Origin: Niallia nealsonii
GTDB lineage: Bacteria > Bacillota > Bacilli > Bacillales > Cytobacillaceae
Direction: 5' to 3'
Assembly (NCBI RefSeq): GCF_002835805.1
Contig: NZ_PISE01000021.1
Span: forward strand, 1-50,953
DNA: 50,953 nucleotides
How positions within the stretch are numbered: position 1 is the first letter of the stretch; each line of letters begins with the position of its first letter. The position numbers were made by a program, and so were the translations under genes. Shown here piece after piece: positions 43,672-50,953 of the stretch. The notes under the pieces are model-generated. The model saw only the letters and a list, made by a program, of their open reading frames with translations, made no database searches and was not told the DNA's origin.

Positions 43672-44682
43672 ATGGATTTCCGAGAAATGATGGATTCTAA
43701 GTATCGGGATCTTCTAGTGAGTTATATCAAGGATGAATCTGAACAAGCTCTTTACCAGGGGCAGAAGTTTAGCAGGAAATCAATTGAGCATAAGGTGTCA
43801 CCGGAAGATATTATCAGTTTACATAAAAACTTAATAGTGGATTTATATCCGGATATCCCAGAATATGTAATAAAATCCTTCGACATTTTACTGGAGGTAA
43901 TGATTGGTTATGGACTTGCTTACCGAGAACACCAGAGCTTACGCCATGTACAGCAAGAATTGAGAAGCGAAATGGAAATAGCTTCCAATGTGCAACAAAC
44001 GCTTTTAAGCACGGAAATTCCTAATGTAAAAGAACTGGATATTGGTGCAATAAGTGTCCCGGCAAAAATGATGAATGGCGATTATTTTCATTTTGTTCAA
44101 GATGAGGCTCAAACAGTTAGTATTGCAATAGCTGATGTAATTGGAAAAGGGATTCCAGCTGCGCTGTGTATGTCCATGATAAAATATGCGATGGATAGTC
44201 TGCCGGAAAACAGGAAGTTTCCAAGCAATGTGTTGGAAAATTTAAATCGTGTGGTGGAGCAAAATGTAGATCCAAGCATGTTTATTACCATGTTTTATGG
44301 AATGTATGATATTCAGTCACATACATTTCATTATTCTTCTGCAGGACATGAGCCTGGCTTATTTTATGATGCAGCATCAGGTGAATTCAGTGAGTTGGTT
44401 GCAAAAGGGTTATTATTGGGTGTGGATCAAAAAACAAAATATGAACAAGTCATGCAACATATAAATACAGGGGATATGATTATTCTTATGTCTGATGGTG
44501 TGACAGAATGCAGAACAGAAGAGGGGTTCATTGAAAAAGAGAAGTTAATTGGCTATATAAAAAAATATATGCATTTAAATGCTCAAGAAATCGTGCAAAA
44601 TATTTATAAGGAATTGGAAAAAGTCCAAGATTTTCAGCTTCGAGATGACTTTACATTAATTATTTTTAAAAGAGAGGTTTAA
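43672..44682 (+). CDS. rsbU: PP2C-type phosphatase RsbU
   Basis: 336 residues. An N-terminal four-helix RsbT-binding domain (about 1-84) is followed by a linker coiled coil (REHQSLRHVQQELRSEMEIASN) and a SpoIIE/PP2C catalytic domain with MMNGDYFHF, IADVIGKGIPAALCMSMIKY and ILMSDGVTECRTEEGF metal Asp residues. Activated by RsbT, it dephosphorylates RsbV-P. Ribosome site is a run of seven G. The sigma-B promoter for the downstream half starts within its last codons. Confidence 0.94.
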   Translation: MDFREMMDSKYRDLLVSYIKDESEQALYQGQKFSRKSIEHKVSPEDIISLHKNLIVDLYPDIPEYVIKSFDILLEVMIGYGLAYREHQSLRHVQQELRSEMEIASNVQQTLLSTEIPNVKELDIGAISVPAKMMNGDYFHFVQDEAQTVSIAIADVIGKGIPAALCMSMIKYAMDSLPENRKFPSNVLENLNRVVEQNVDPSMFITMFYGMYDIQSHTFHYSSAGHEPGLFYDAASGEFSELVAKGLLLGVDQKTKYEQVMQHINTGDMIILMSDGVTECRTEEGFIEKEKLIGYIKKYMHLNAQEIVQNIYKELEKVQDFQLRDDFTLIIFKREV

Positions 44683-44702
44683 TCAGTTTACATAGTGGGT
44701 AT
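44677..44702 (+). promoter_or_regulatory. Sigma-B promoter of rsbV-rsbW-sigB-rsbX
   Basis: GTTTAA (44677-44682) and GGGTAT (44697-44702), 14-base spacer: an exact match to the sigma-B consensus. The -35 element includes the rsbU stop codon. It gives sigma-B positive autoregulation of its own half-operon, as in B. subtilis. Confidence 0.92.
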
Positions 44703-44743
44703 TGAACATAGACGTACGTAAGAAGGGGAAAGGTGGGACGTGT

Positions 44744-45073
44744 ATGAATATAATAATAGATGTGAAAGAACAAGAATTAAATATAGAAGTAAAGGTATGT
44801 GGGGAAATAGATGCATATACTGCTCCAAAGCTAAAAGAAAGGATTTATAGTTACTCTGAAAAACAGAGCATTAAGATGGTTGTAGACTTATCAGATGTAA
44901 ACTATATGGACAGTACTGGTTTAGGTGTATTTGTTGGAGTCTTTAAGAATATTCGTGCTAATAATGGGGAATTAAAGTTGATCAATTTATCAGATCGCTT
45001 AAAAAGACTTTTTGAAATTACGGGATTAGCAGATATTATTGATATTACTAGTAAGATAGAAGGTGGAATTTAA
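44744..45073 (+). CDS. rsbV: Anti-anti-sigma factor RsbV
   Basis: 109 residues from ATG 44744 (AAGGTGG upstream; a longer frame from 44702 would begin inside the promoter). STAS domain with the phosphorylatable Ser in DVNYMDSTGLGVFVG. When dephosphorylated by RsbU it binds RsbW and frees sigma-B. Its stop overlaps the rsbW start by one base. Confidence 0.94.
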   Translation: MNIIIDVKEQELNIEVKVCGEIDAYTAPKLKERIYSYSEKQSIKMVVDLSDVNYMDSTGLGVFVGVFKNIRANNGELKLINLSDRLKRLFEITGLADIIDITSKIEGGI

Positions 45074-45546
45074 TGAGCCAGCATTTTGAATACATCGAAA
45101 TGAAAATTCCGTCTAAACCAGAATATGTAGGCATAATTCGTTTGACTTTATCTGGAATTGCTAGCCGAATGGGTTTTAGCTATGATGAAATTGAAGATTT
45201 AAAAATAGCTACAAGCGAGGCATGTACTAATGCTGTACAACATGCTTATAAAAATCGCGAAGCTGGGGAAGTTTTAATTGGTTTTCGATTATTTAGTGAT
45301 CGATTAGAAGTAATGGTATCAGATGATGGCAAAAGCTTCGACTTTGATTCTACTATTAAAGAGCTAGGTCCGTATGAACAGGATGAGTCTATTGAGTTCC
45401 TACGTGAAGGCGGATTAGGTTTATATTTAATTGAAACATTAATGGATGAGGTTAAAATTTATCATAATGACGGTGTAACTGTCTCTATGACGAAATACCT
45501 TGAAGGAGAGCGGGTGGAGAGGGATGCAGAAACAATCTCAACCTAA
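45073..45546 (+). CDS. rsbW: Anti-sigma-B factor and kinase RsbW
   Basis: 157 residues, GHKL ATPase: N box IATSEACTNAVQHAYK, G1 VSDDGKSFDF and G2 EGGLGLYLIETLMDEV. It binds sigma-B to keep it inactive and phosphorylates RsbV. Overlaps the start of sigB by 23 bases. Confidence 0.95.
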   Translation: MSQHFEYIEMKIPSKPEYVGIIRLTLSGIASRMGFSYDEIEDLKIATSEACTNAVQHAYKNREAGEVLIGFRLFSDRLEVMVSDDGKSFDFDSTIKELGPYEQDESIEFLREGGLGLYLIETLMDEVKIYHNDGVTVSMTKYLEGERVERDAETIST

Positions 45547-46321
45547 GCACCAATTAACCAGAGAAGAAGTTCATGAGTTAATTAAAGCATACCAATTAAA
45601 CCAAGATGAAACAGCACAAGATAAACTAGTCAAAAATTACCGTCGTTTAGTCGAAACGCTTGCTCGAAAATACTCTAAAGGAAGAATGTTTCATGAAGAT
45701 ATTAGCCAGGTAGGGGTTATTGGGCTATTAGGAGCGATAAGGCGATATGACGAGAGTTTTGGAAAAAGTTTTGAGGCCTTTGCGGTACCAACGATAATTG
45801 GAGAAATTAAACGTTTTCTGCGTGATAAAACATGGAGTGTACATGTTCCAAGAAGAATTAAAGAATTAGGCCCGAAAATCAAGAAAACGGTAGAAGAGTT
45901 AACAACGGAATTACAGCGTTCTCCTCGTGTAGATGAAATTGCAGATTATATCAATGTCTCAGAAGAAGAAGTGCTTGAAGCAATGGAAATGGGAAAAAGT
46001 TATCAAGCATTGTCGGTCGATCATTCTATTGAAGCGGATTCAGAAGGTGGAACGGTAACACTTTTAGATATTGTAGGAGATGTGGATAAAGGCTTTGAAC
46101 GGGTAAATCAAAAGCTAGTATTAGAGAAGGTTCTTCATGTATTAACAGAAAGAGAAAGAAGTATTATTCAATATACTTATTTAGATAATATGAGTCAAAA
46201 AGACGCTGGAGATAAGTTGGGCATCTCGCAAATGCATGTGTCTCGGCTACAGCGAAGAGCTATAAAAAAACTGCAAGAAGCTATACATGCGGAAGCAAAT
46301 AATTCGGAGATTATTTTATGA
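45524..46321 (+). CDS. sigB: RNA polymerase sigma factor SigB
   Basis: 265 residues from ATG 45524 (MQKQSQPKHQLTREEV), preceded by GGGTGGAGAGGG. Region 2 has MFHEDISQVGVIGLLGAIRR, FEAFAVPTIIGEIKRFLRDK and TWSVHVPRRIKELGP. Region 3 has EADSEGGTVTLLDIVGD, and region 4 has LTERERSIIQYTYLDNMSQK and GISQMHVSRLQRRAIKKL. It directs the general stress regulon and recognises the promoter at 44677-44702. Confidence 0.95.
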   Translation: MQKQSQPKHQLTREEVHELIKAYQLNQDETAQDKLVKNYRRLVETLARKYSKGRMFHEDISQVGVIGLLGAIRRYDESFGKSFEAFAVPTIIGEIKRFLRDKTWSVHVPRRIKELGPKIKKTVEELTTELQRSPRVDEIADYINVSEEEVLEAMEMGKSYQALSVDHSIEADSEGGTVTLLDIVGDVDKGFERVNQKLVLEKVLHVLTERERSIIQYTYLDNMSQKDAGDKLGISQMHVSRLQRRAIKKLQEAIHAEANNSEIIL

Positions 46322-46914
46322 CAACCTTAATAAATAATAATGTCCACGTACTTGCACATCAAACGATAAAAAAGGGAAAATTGCTTTGCGGAGATAGCTA
46401 CTTTTTCACATCAACCGATCAATACTTTATATGTGTATTAGCAGATGGGCTTGGAAGTGGTGAATTTGCTAATGAAGCATCAGTTGCTGTGATTAATGTT
46501 ATTGAGGAGTTTCATGGTGCCCCAGTAGAGGAATTGATGGAGCTTTGTAATAAAGTTTTAGTGAAAAAAAGAGGCGCGGCTGTTTGTGTTTTTAAAGTGG
46601 ATTATGAGTCCAAGAACGTTATCTATAGCAGTGTAGGCAATATTAGATTCTTTTTATATTCTCCTACTGGCAAATTAACTTATCCATTACCGGTTACTGG
46701 TTATTTGTCAGGCAGACCTCAAACTTACCATACTCAATGTTTTACATATGAAGCAAACTCCAAATTCCTTGTTTTTTCTGATGGATTTAACATACAAGGA
46801 GTAAAGGCGTTGCTCAAAGGTTATATTCCCATTGAAACAATTGCTGATACTATTATAACGAAATATAAAAATAATGATGATGATTCTACCTTCATTCTTG
46901 GAAGCTTGCTCTAA
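46318..46914 (+). CDS. rsbX: Phosphoserine phosphatase RsbX
   Basis: 198 residues, small PP2C: KGKLLCGDSYFF, VLADGLGSGEFANEAS, FLVFSDGFNIQG, and final NDDDSTFILGSLL with the metal Asp. It dephosphorylates RsbR and RsbS to reset the stressosome. Overlaps sigB by 4 bases and is followed by a terminator. Confidence 0.93.
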   Translation: MTTLINNNVHVLAHQTIKKGKLLCGDSYFFTSTDQYFICVLADGLGSGEFANEASVAVINVIEEFHGAPVEELMELCNKVLVKKRGAAVCVFKVDYESKNVIYSSVGNIRFFLYSPTGKLTYPLPVTGYLSGRPQTYHTQCFTYEANSKFLVFSDGFNIQGVKALLKGYIPIETIADTIITKYKNNDDDSTFILGSLL

Positions 46915-46936
46915 AAAGTAAGCTTTTTCTTTTTGT
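46902..46936 (+). terminator. Terminator of the sigB operon
   Basis: AAGCTTGC and GTAAGCTT pair around CTCTAAAAA, overlapping the rsbX stop, followed by TTTCTTTTT. Confidence 0.7.
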
Positions 46937-47084
46937 CTTTATTAATAAACTAGATGAGTTTGATACAATAATAGGGAAGCGCGAGTTTACGATTTATTAT
47001 TTTAGTTGGTTAGAAATTGGAAAAGTTTAAAGCGAAAGTGTAATGTAATAGAATAAAGACTATGAAAGGGTGGGAAAGGCTATT

Positions 47085-49268
47085 ATGGAGAAGGTATTAG
47101 AAAAAAAACAAGAATATTTAACTATTATTGCAAATGAGCTAGCTATTAGCGCAAAGCAAGTAAAAAATGTTATTTCATTATTAGATGAAGGAAATACAGT
47201 TCCATTTATTGCCCGTTATCGTAAAGAGCAAACTAGCGCTTTAGATGAAGTGCAAATAAAAGCAATTATGGATCGTTATCACTATATACAAAATTTAGAG
47301 CAGAGAAAAGAAGAAGTAATTAGACTTATAGAAGAACAAGGGAAATTAACAGATGATTTACATAAAAGTATTTTAAAATCAATTAAATTGCAAGAAGTAG
47401 AAGATCTTTATCGTCCTTATAAACAGAAAAGACGAACAAAGGCTACTATTGCTAAAGAAAAAGGGTTGGAACCTTTTGCTGATTGGCTACTAGAAAACAA
47501 AGTTATATCATCAATAAAAGAGGAAGCCCAAAAGTATATTTCAGAAGAAAAGAAACTATTATCAGTAGAAGAAGTTATCGATGGCAGTAGAGATATTATA
47601 GCAGAACGTGTTTCCGATAACGCGGAAAGCAGAAAATGGATTCGCAATAAAACATTTTCTTTAGGAATTATTTCTTCACAAGTGAAGGATAGAGAAAAAG
47701 ATGAAAAAAATATATATGAAATGTATTACGAATATGATGAACCAGTGAATAAGGTTGTGCCACATCGAACGTTAGCGCTAAATCGCGGAGAAAAGGAAGA
47801 TATCTTAAAGGTAGCGATTAAGGTTCCTAGTGAAACAATTATACAGTATTTAGAGAAAAAATGGATTTCTAAAGAGGGAGCGCAATCCTATGTAATTATT
47901 AAGGAAGCTATTGAAGACGGCTATAAACGATTAATACAGCCCTCCATTGAAAGAGAAATTCGGAGTGAATTAACAGAAAAAGCTGAGGAACAGGCCATTC
48001 ATATTTTTTCAGAGAATTTGAGGAACTTGCTTTTGCAGCCGCCGTTAAAAGGAAAGATGGTTTTAGGTGTTGATCCTGCTTATCGAACAGGTTGTAAATT
48101 AGCTGTTGTAGATGAAACAGGAAAAGTATTAGAGATAGGTGTTATATACCCTCATGCTCCTGTCTCTAAAACAAAAGATGCGTCTATTGCTTTTCAAAAT
48201 CTGCTGCAAAAATATCAAATTGAAATGGTTGCGGTAGGCAATGGTACAGCATCAAGGGAAACAGAACAATTCGTAGTGGATATGATTAAACAGCAAAATA
48301 GGGAGATCTTCTATTTAATTGTAAACGAAGCTGGGGCAAGTGTTTACTCTGCTTCTGAAATTGCAAGGGAAGAGTTTCCAAATTTCCAAGTAGAAGAAAG
48401 AAGTGCTGTCTCTATTGCTAGAAGACTTCAAGACCCGTTAGCTGAATTAGTAAAAATTGATCCGAAATCTGTTGGTGTGGGTCAATACCAACATGATGTG
48501 TCACAAAAAAAGTTATCAGAATCTCTAACTTTTGTAGTTGAAACAACGGTAAATAAAGTTGGGGTGAATGTTAATACAGCATCCCCTTCTCTTTTGCAAT
48601 ATGTAGCAGGATTATCTAAGGCGGTTGCAAATAATATTGTAAAAAAGAGGGAAGAAGAAGGGAAATTTATCAGCCGCAAACAACTAAAGAAAATCCCAAG
48701 ACTTGGGGCGAAAACATATGAACAGGCAATAGGATTTTTGCGTGTGCTCGATGGCGAAGAGCCATTAGATAGAACGGGAATTCATCCGGAAAACTATGAA
48801 GAAGTAAAAAATCTATTGAAAAAGTTGGGATCGTCATCTAATGATATTGGTACAAGAGAATTAAAAGAGGCTCTTGCAGCTATCGATTTAAAATCAGCTT
48901 CAGAAGAATTAGGTATTGGTGAATTAACACTTAAAGATATAGTAGATGCACTAGTTCGTCCTTCAAGAGACCCTCGTGATGAAGTTCCAGCACCATTATT
49001 AAGAAAAGACGTGCTTAAACTAGAAGATCTACAAAAAGGAATGGAACTGCAAGGAACGGTTCGTAATGTTGTTGATTTCGGTGCATTTGTTGATATTGGG
49101 GTAAAACAAGATGGACTCGTTCATATTTCGAAGTTAAGTAATAAATTTGTGAAGCACCCTTTAGACATTGTTAGTGTTGGAGATGTAGTAACTGTCTGGG
49201 TCGATGGAGTCGATCATAATAAAGGAAGAGTGTCTCTTACTATGCTTCAGCCTAGTGAACAATTGTAA
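47085..49268 (+). CDS. tex: Tex-family S1 RNA-binding protein (YdcI)
   Basis: 727 residues from ATG 47085 (GGAAAGG 5 bases upstream); a GTG at 47070 precedes that site. Domains: Tex N-terminal helical part (NTVPFIARYRKEQTSALDE), YqgF/RNase H-like domain (VLGVDPAYRTGCKLAVVDE, about 325-450), double helix-hairpin-helix (VNVNTASPSLLQYVAGL, about 495-560), and C-terminal S1 domain (GMELQGTVRNVVDFGAFVDI, about 640-715). A transcription-associated nucleic-acid-binding protein. Follows rsbX as ydcI does in B. subtilis. Confidence 0.95.
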   Translation: MEKVLEKKQEYLTIIANELAISAKQVKNVISLLDEGNTVPFIARYRKEQTSALDEVQIKAIMDRYHYIQNLEQRKEEVIRLIEEQGKLTDDLHKSILKSIKLQEVEDLYRPYKQKRRTKATIAKEKGLEPFADWLLENKVISSIKEEAQKYISEEKKLLSVEEVIDGSRDIIAERVSDNAESRKWIRNKTFSLGIISSQVKDREKDEKNIYEMYYEYDEPVNKVVPHRTLALNRGEKEDILKVAIKVPSETIIQYLEKKWISKEGAQSYVIIKEAIEDGYKRLIQPSIEREIRSELTEKAEEQAIHIFSENLRNLLLQPPLKGKMVLGVDPAYRTGCKLAVVDETGKVLEIGVIYPHAPVSKTKDASIAFQNLLQKYQIEMVAVGNGTASRETEQFVVDMIKQQNREIFYLIVNEAGASVYSASEIAREEFPNFQVEERSAVSIARRLQDPLAELVKIDPKSVGVGQYQHDVSQKKLSESLTFVVETTVNKVGVNVNTASPSLLQYVAGLSKAVANNIVKKREEEGKFISRKQLKKIPRLGAKTYEQAIGFLRVLDGEEPLDRTGIHPENYEEVKNLLKKLGSSSNDIGTRELKEALAAIDLKSASEELGIGELTLKDIVDALVRPSRDPRDEVPAPLLRKDVLKLEDLQKGMELQGTVRNVVDFGAFVDIGVKQDGLVHISKLSNKFVKHPLDIVSVGDVVTVWVDGVDHNKGRVSLTMLQPSEQL

Positions 49269-49282
49269 TTAAGAAAGTTAAA

Positions 49283-49387
49283 GTTGTCTCCAGTAAAGTG
49301 AAACTTCAATCAGTGGGGGGCTATCCCCCACCTAGATTTTTTGTTTTCTCTTATAGCCTTGAGGTGTGGGTCAAAAGTCTGCTAATG
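49283..49387 (-). repeat. Dispersed structured repeat, copy C; also terminates tex
   Basis: Minus-strand blocks: TTAGCAGACTTTTGACCCAC, ACACCTCAAGGCTATAAGAG, AAAACAAAAAATCTAGGTGG, then CCCCCCACTGATTGAAGTTT and CACTTTACTGGAGACAAC. It aligns with copy B across the first 60 bases and with copy A at the tail. The middle block (ACTTG...GTAAAAGC) is missing. On the plus strand GTGGGGG-GCTAT-CCCCCAC (49313-49331) followed by TTTTTTG acts as a ready terminator for tex. Confidence 0.75.
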
Positions 49388-49471
49388 AGTGGTAAAATGC
49401 AGAAGGTGAGATATTATTGGAGACAACGATCATTTATTGCCTTTTTTTCCATAAATAATATTTGAGATTAT

Positions 49472-49585
49472 TTAAGAGGAGTGTTTATTTCTATAATAGT
49501 ACCAACATTGATTCAGTATCTTTATTTGGTATCTGTCTTTTTCATAGAAAGCTCTTTTAATTTGATTTTGCAGCCAACTAGGCAT
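49472..49585 (-). CDS. cmpA: Cortex morphogenetic protein CmpA
   Basis: 37 residues on the minus strand, beginning MPSWLQNQIKRAFYEK and continuing DRYQIKILNQCWYYYRNKH. This matches the very small sporulation protein CmpA of bacilli, which sits between tex (ydcI) and sprT (ydcK) in B. subtilis. Known role: adaptor in quality control of spore envelope assembly, promoting SpoIVA degradation with ClpXP. ATG with AAAGGAGG 8 bases upstream. A sporulation (sigma-E) promoter would be expected, but I cannot define one. Confidence 0.92.
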   Translation of the reverse strand: MPSWLQNQIKRAFYEKDRYQIKILNQCWYYYRNKHSS

Positions 49586-49703
49586 TAGTCATCCTCCTTT
49601 ATAAATAGTAAATTTGCTAAAGGGAATTACTGTTAGATAAGCAACTGATTTCATAGTTGATTTTTAGTTGGATTATTTTACTTTAGGATTTATTCCTATC
49701 CAT

Positions 49704-49816
49704 GACAGATAGACCAACTTCTTAAGATACAGAGAGAAAATTAGTTGCTAAAGATTAGTTTTTAACTAACTGTTAGGGGGATACAGCAATCCCCCCTGAT
49801 GGTTAGTTTTTTTATG
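49704..49816 (+). repeat. Possible diverged repeat copy D ending in a terminator hairpin
   Basis: A CCAACTTCTTAAG...AATTAGTTG closing stem, then TTAACTAACTGTTAGGGGGAT and ATCCCCCCTGATGGTTAG followed by TTTTTTT. It has the same order of parts as copies A-C (pyrimidine-rich left stem, GAGA, AACTAACnnTnAG, G/C-rich end hairpin, CTGATnG) but low identity. No gene precedes it on this strand before tex, so it may close a small noncoding transcript. The rest of 49586-50209 shows no recognisable feature. Confidence 0.45.
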
Positions 49817-50209
49817 TCCTATTTGTTTAAGGTTAAAAAAATGAATAGATAGGCAAAATTCATGAATCAAGCCGAGTGAAAATAGACGACGCTGCTTTTA
49901 GGATGGTATAAAATGATGTATTGAAGAAATAAGCGGCGGATTTAATAATAGGCAGATAAAAAAGTAGTGTGTTTTTATTCATGTATAAATAATAAAGGAT
50001 TATTGCTGTTTGATTGACAGTTATAAGTGAAGCGAAAACGATTTTTCTATAAAAACTCTTAGTGGTCAGTTGCTGTTTGTAAAAGCTTCATTCGTAAAGC
50101 TGTTTTTATAAAGTGTATTATATTGAGGTTGAGCAAGATAAAATAAAGAATAATACTATTCAAATATTAATATATGCTGATATGGTTTGTCTTGTTTAGG
50201 AGGAGAAGT

Positions 50210-50677
50210 ATGACAGATAAAGAGCTGCAACTGCTTGTCGAGGATATTTCTAGGGAACATTTTGGGGTAGAGTTTTTACATTATGCAATGTTTAATGCCA
50301 GGCTGAGAACGACCGGCGGAAGATATCTATTAAAGAGCCATAATATAGAAATAAATAAAACATATTTGGATGAGTTTGGTATGAATGAACTGATTGGTAT
50401 TATTAAACATGAGTTATGTCATTATCATCTTCATTTGAGAAATATGGGATATCAGCATCGGGATAAGGATTTTAAACAATTACTGGAAAAAGTAGGTGCT
50501 CCCCGCTACTGTTCTCATTTACCACAAAAGCAACTGTCCAAAACAAAAAAAGTAATCATTTATAAATGTCAGTCATGCTTTCAGCTTTTTTATAGGAGCA
50601 AAAGGGTCAATACAGAAAAGTATGTTTGCGGTAAATGCAGAGGGAAGTTAAGTCTATATGATATAAAAATGATTTGA
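50210..50677 (+). CDS. sprT: SprT-like zinc metalloprotein (YdcK)
   Basis: 155 residues from ATG 50210 (AGGAGGAG 5 bases upstream); the frame extends to 50174 without a ribosome site. The zincin motif [13 protein letters not shown] (HExxH, with E->HELCH) lies at about residue 68, and a C-terminal zinc ribbon has [10 protein letters not shown] and CGKCRGKL. SprT/Spartan-like proteins are associated with protein-DNA crosslink repair or transcription in other organisms. The bacterial role is unclear. Same place as B. subtilis ydcK, ahead of a tRNA cluster. Confidence 0.92.
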   Translation: MTDKELQLLVEDISREHFGVEFLHYAMFNARLRTTGGRYLLKSHNIEINKTYLDEFGMNELIGIIKHELCHYHLHLRNMGYQHRDKDFKQLLEKVGAPRYCSHLPQKQLSKTKKVIIYKCQSCFQLFYRSKRVNTEKYVCGKCRGKLSLYDIKMI

Positions 50678-50844
50678 CTTATTTATTTATTTGACAATGT
50701 GATAGGTCCGAAAGAAGGTTAGTATTTCTCTATATAAATAGATGCGCGATGTTTCTATTTTATGCAAAGGAAGAGAGGTTCTGACTTGTTTTATAATGAA
50801 TAAATTTAGCCTTTAAAGAAATGAATATTTTTTTTGAAAGTATG

Positions 50845-50873
50845 TTGACTTTTTTATGAGAGATGCCTATAAT
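50845..50873 (+). promoter_or_regulatory. Strong sigma-A promoter of the tRNA operon
   Basis: TTGACT (50845-50850), 17-base spacer, TATAAT (50868-50873), about 60 bases before the tRNA gene. The 50678-50844 stretch shows no gene. Confidence 0.88.
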
Positions 50874-50936
50874 AATAAGAGTCGACAAAAGCGCTAGATG
50901 AAATGCTTTGAATGTTCGATGGACAAATTCTATTAT

Positions 50937-50953
50937 TCCGCAGTAGCTCAGTG
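50937..50953 (+). tRNA. tRNA-Asn, first 17 bases (cut by window end)
   Basis: TCCGCAGTAGCTCAGTG matches the 5' acceptor and D-arm start of Bacillus tRNA-Asn(GUU). In B. subtilis a tRNA cluster led by tRNA-Asn follows ydcK, so position and sequence agree. The anticodon is outside the window. Confidence 0.85.

Noticed and set aside
1-50953. CRISPR arrays, prophage, defence islands or biosynthetic clusters
   Set aside because: No spaced direct repeats, phage genes, nuclease/helicase defence cassettes or large synthases were seen; the coding content is core metabolism and stress response.

Overview
The window is a low-GC Firmicutes chromosome segment, almost certainly from a Bacillaceae member (Bacillus sensu lato, possibly Niallia-like; species not determinable from the sequence alone). 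The main evidence is gene order: ddl-murF-cshA-(uvsE)-ydbS-ydbT-rhomboid-acpS-ydcC-alr-mazE/mazF(EndoAI/EndoA)-rsbR-rsbS-rsbT-rsbU-rsbV-rsbW-sigB-rsbX-tex-cmpA-sprT-tRNA-Asn. This matches the ydb/ydc region of Bacillus subtilis. Strong AGGAGG-type ribosome binding sites, many stem-loop/T-run terminators and a textbook sigma-B promoter fit the same assignment.

Layout. 1-290: 3' end of an IS3-family transposase. 440-4808: XRE-cupin regulator with a perfect 17-bp palindrome behind its promoter, then potABCD (spermidine/putrescine ABC uptake), closed by a strong terminator. 4.9-12.9 kb: separate housekeeping units, namely a divergent polysaccharide deacetylase, a multi-TM mechanosensitive-channel-like protein, a Ktr potassium-channel RCK subunit, a lipid kinase, a Dps ferritin with a PerR-type box, a RodA/FtsW glycosyltransferase and MgtE. 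13.1-14.6 kb: a purine-class riboswitch whose P1 strand is also the 5' arm of an intrinsic terminator (an ON-switch layout), ahead of an amidohydrolase/deaminase. 15.2-16.8 kb: a conserved protein of unknown function and sfsA.

16.84-28.24 kb: a cobalamin riboswitch and a tightly packed 13-gene corrinoid salvage operon: btuF, btuC, btuD-cbiZ fusion, cbiB, cobD, cobU, cobQ/cbiP, cobS, cobC, a second divergent cobU-like gene, pduO-type adenosyltransferase, cblT and cblS. The genes together import corrinoids, convert cobinamide to cobyric acid, rebuild and activate cobinamide, obtain alpha-ribazole through CblT/CblS instead of CobT, and join the halves. No corrin-ring synthesis genes are present here. 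The two CobU-like proteins have lost complementary sets of motifs.

28.4-50.95 kb: cell wall (ddl, murF, alr), RNA helicase, UV repair, PH-domain membrane proteins, rhomboid, acpS, LolA-like lipoprotein, MazEF-type toxin-antitoxin, the full sigma-B partner-switching module, tex, the 37-residue sporulation gene cmpA on the opposite strand, sprT, and the first 17 bases of a tRNA-Asn gene with a strong promoter.

The most noteworthy non-genic signals are (i) the variant-looking purine aptamer at 13149-13213, (ii) a family of at least three, probably four, dispersed structured repeats (about 14.97, 37.04, 49.28 and 49.70 kb), and (iii) a 940-bp gene-free leader before cshA holding a 54-bp imperfect palindrome. 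No CRISPR array, prophage or defence system was seen.
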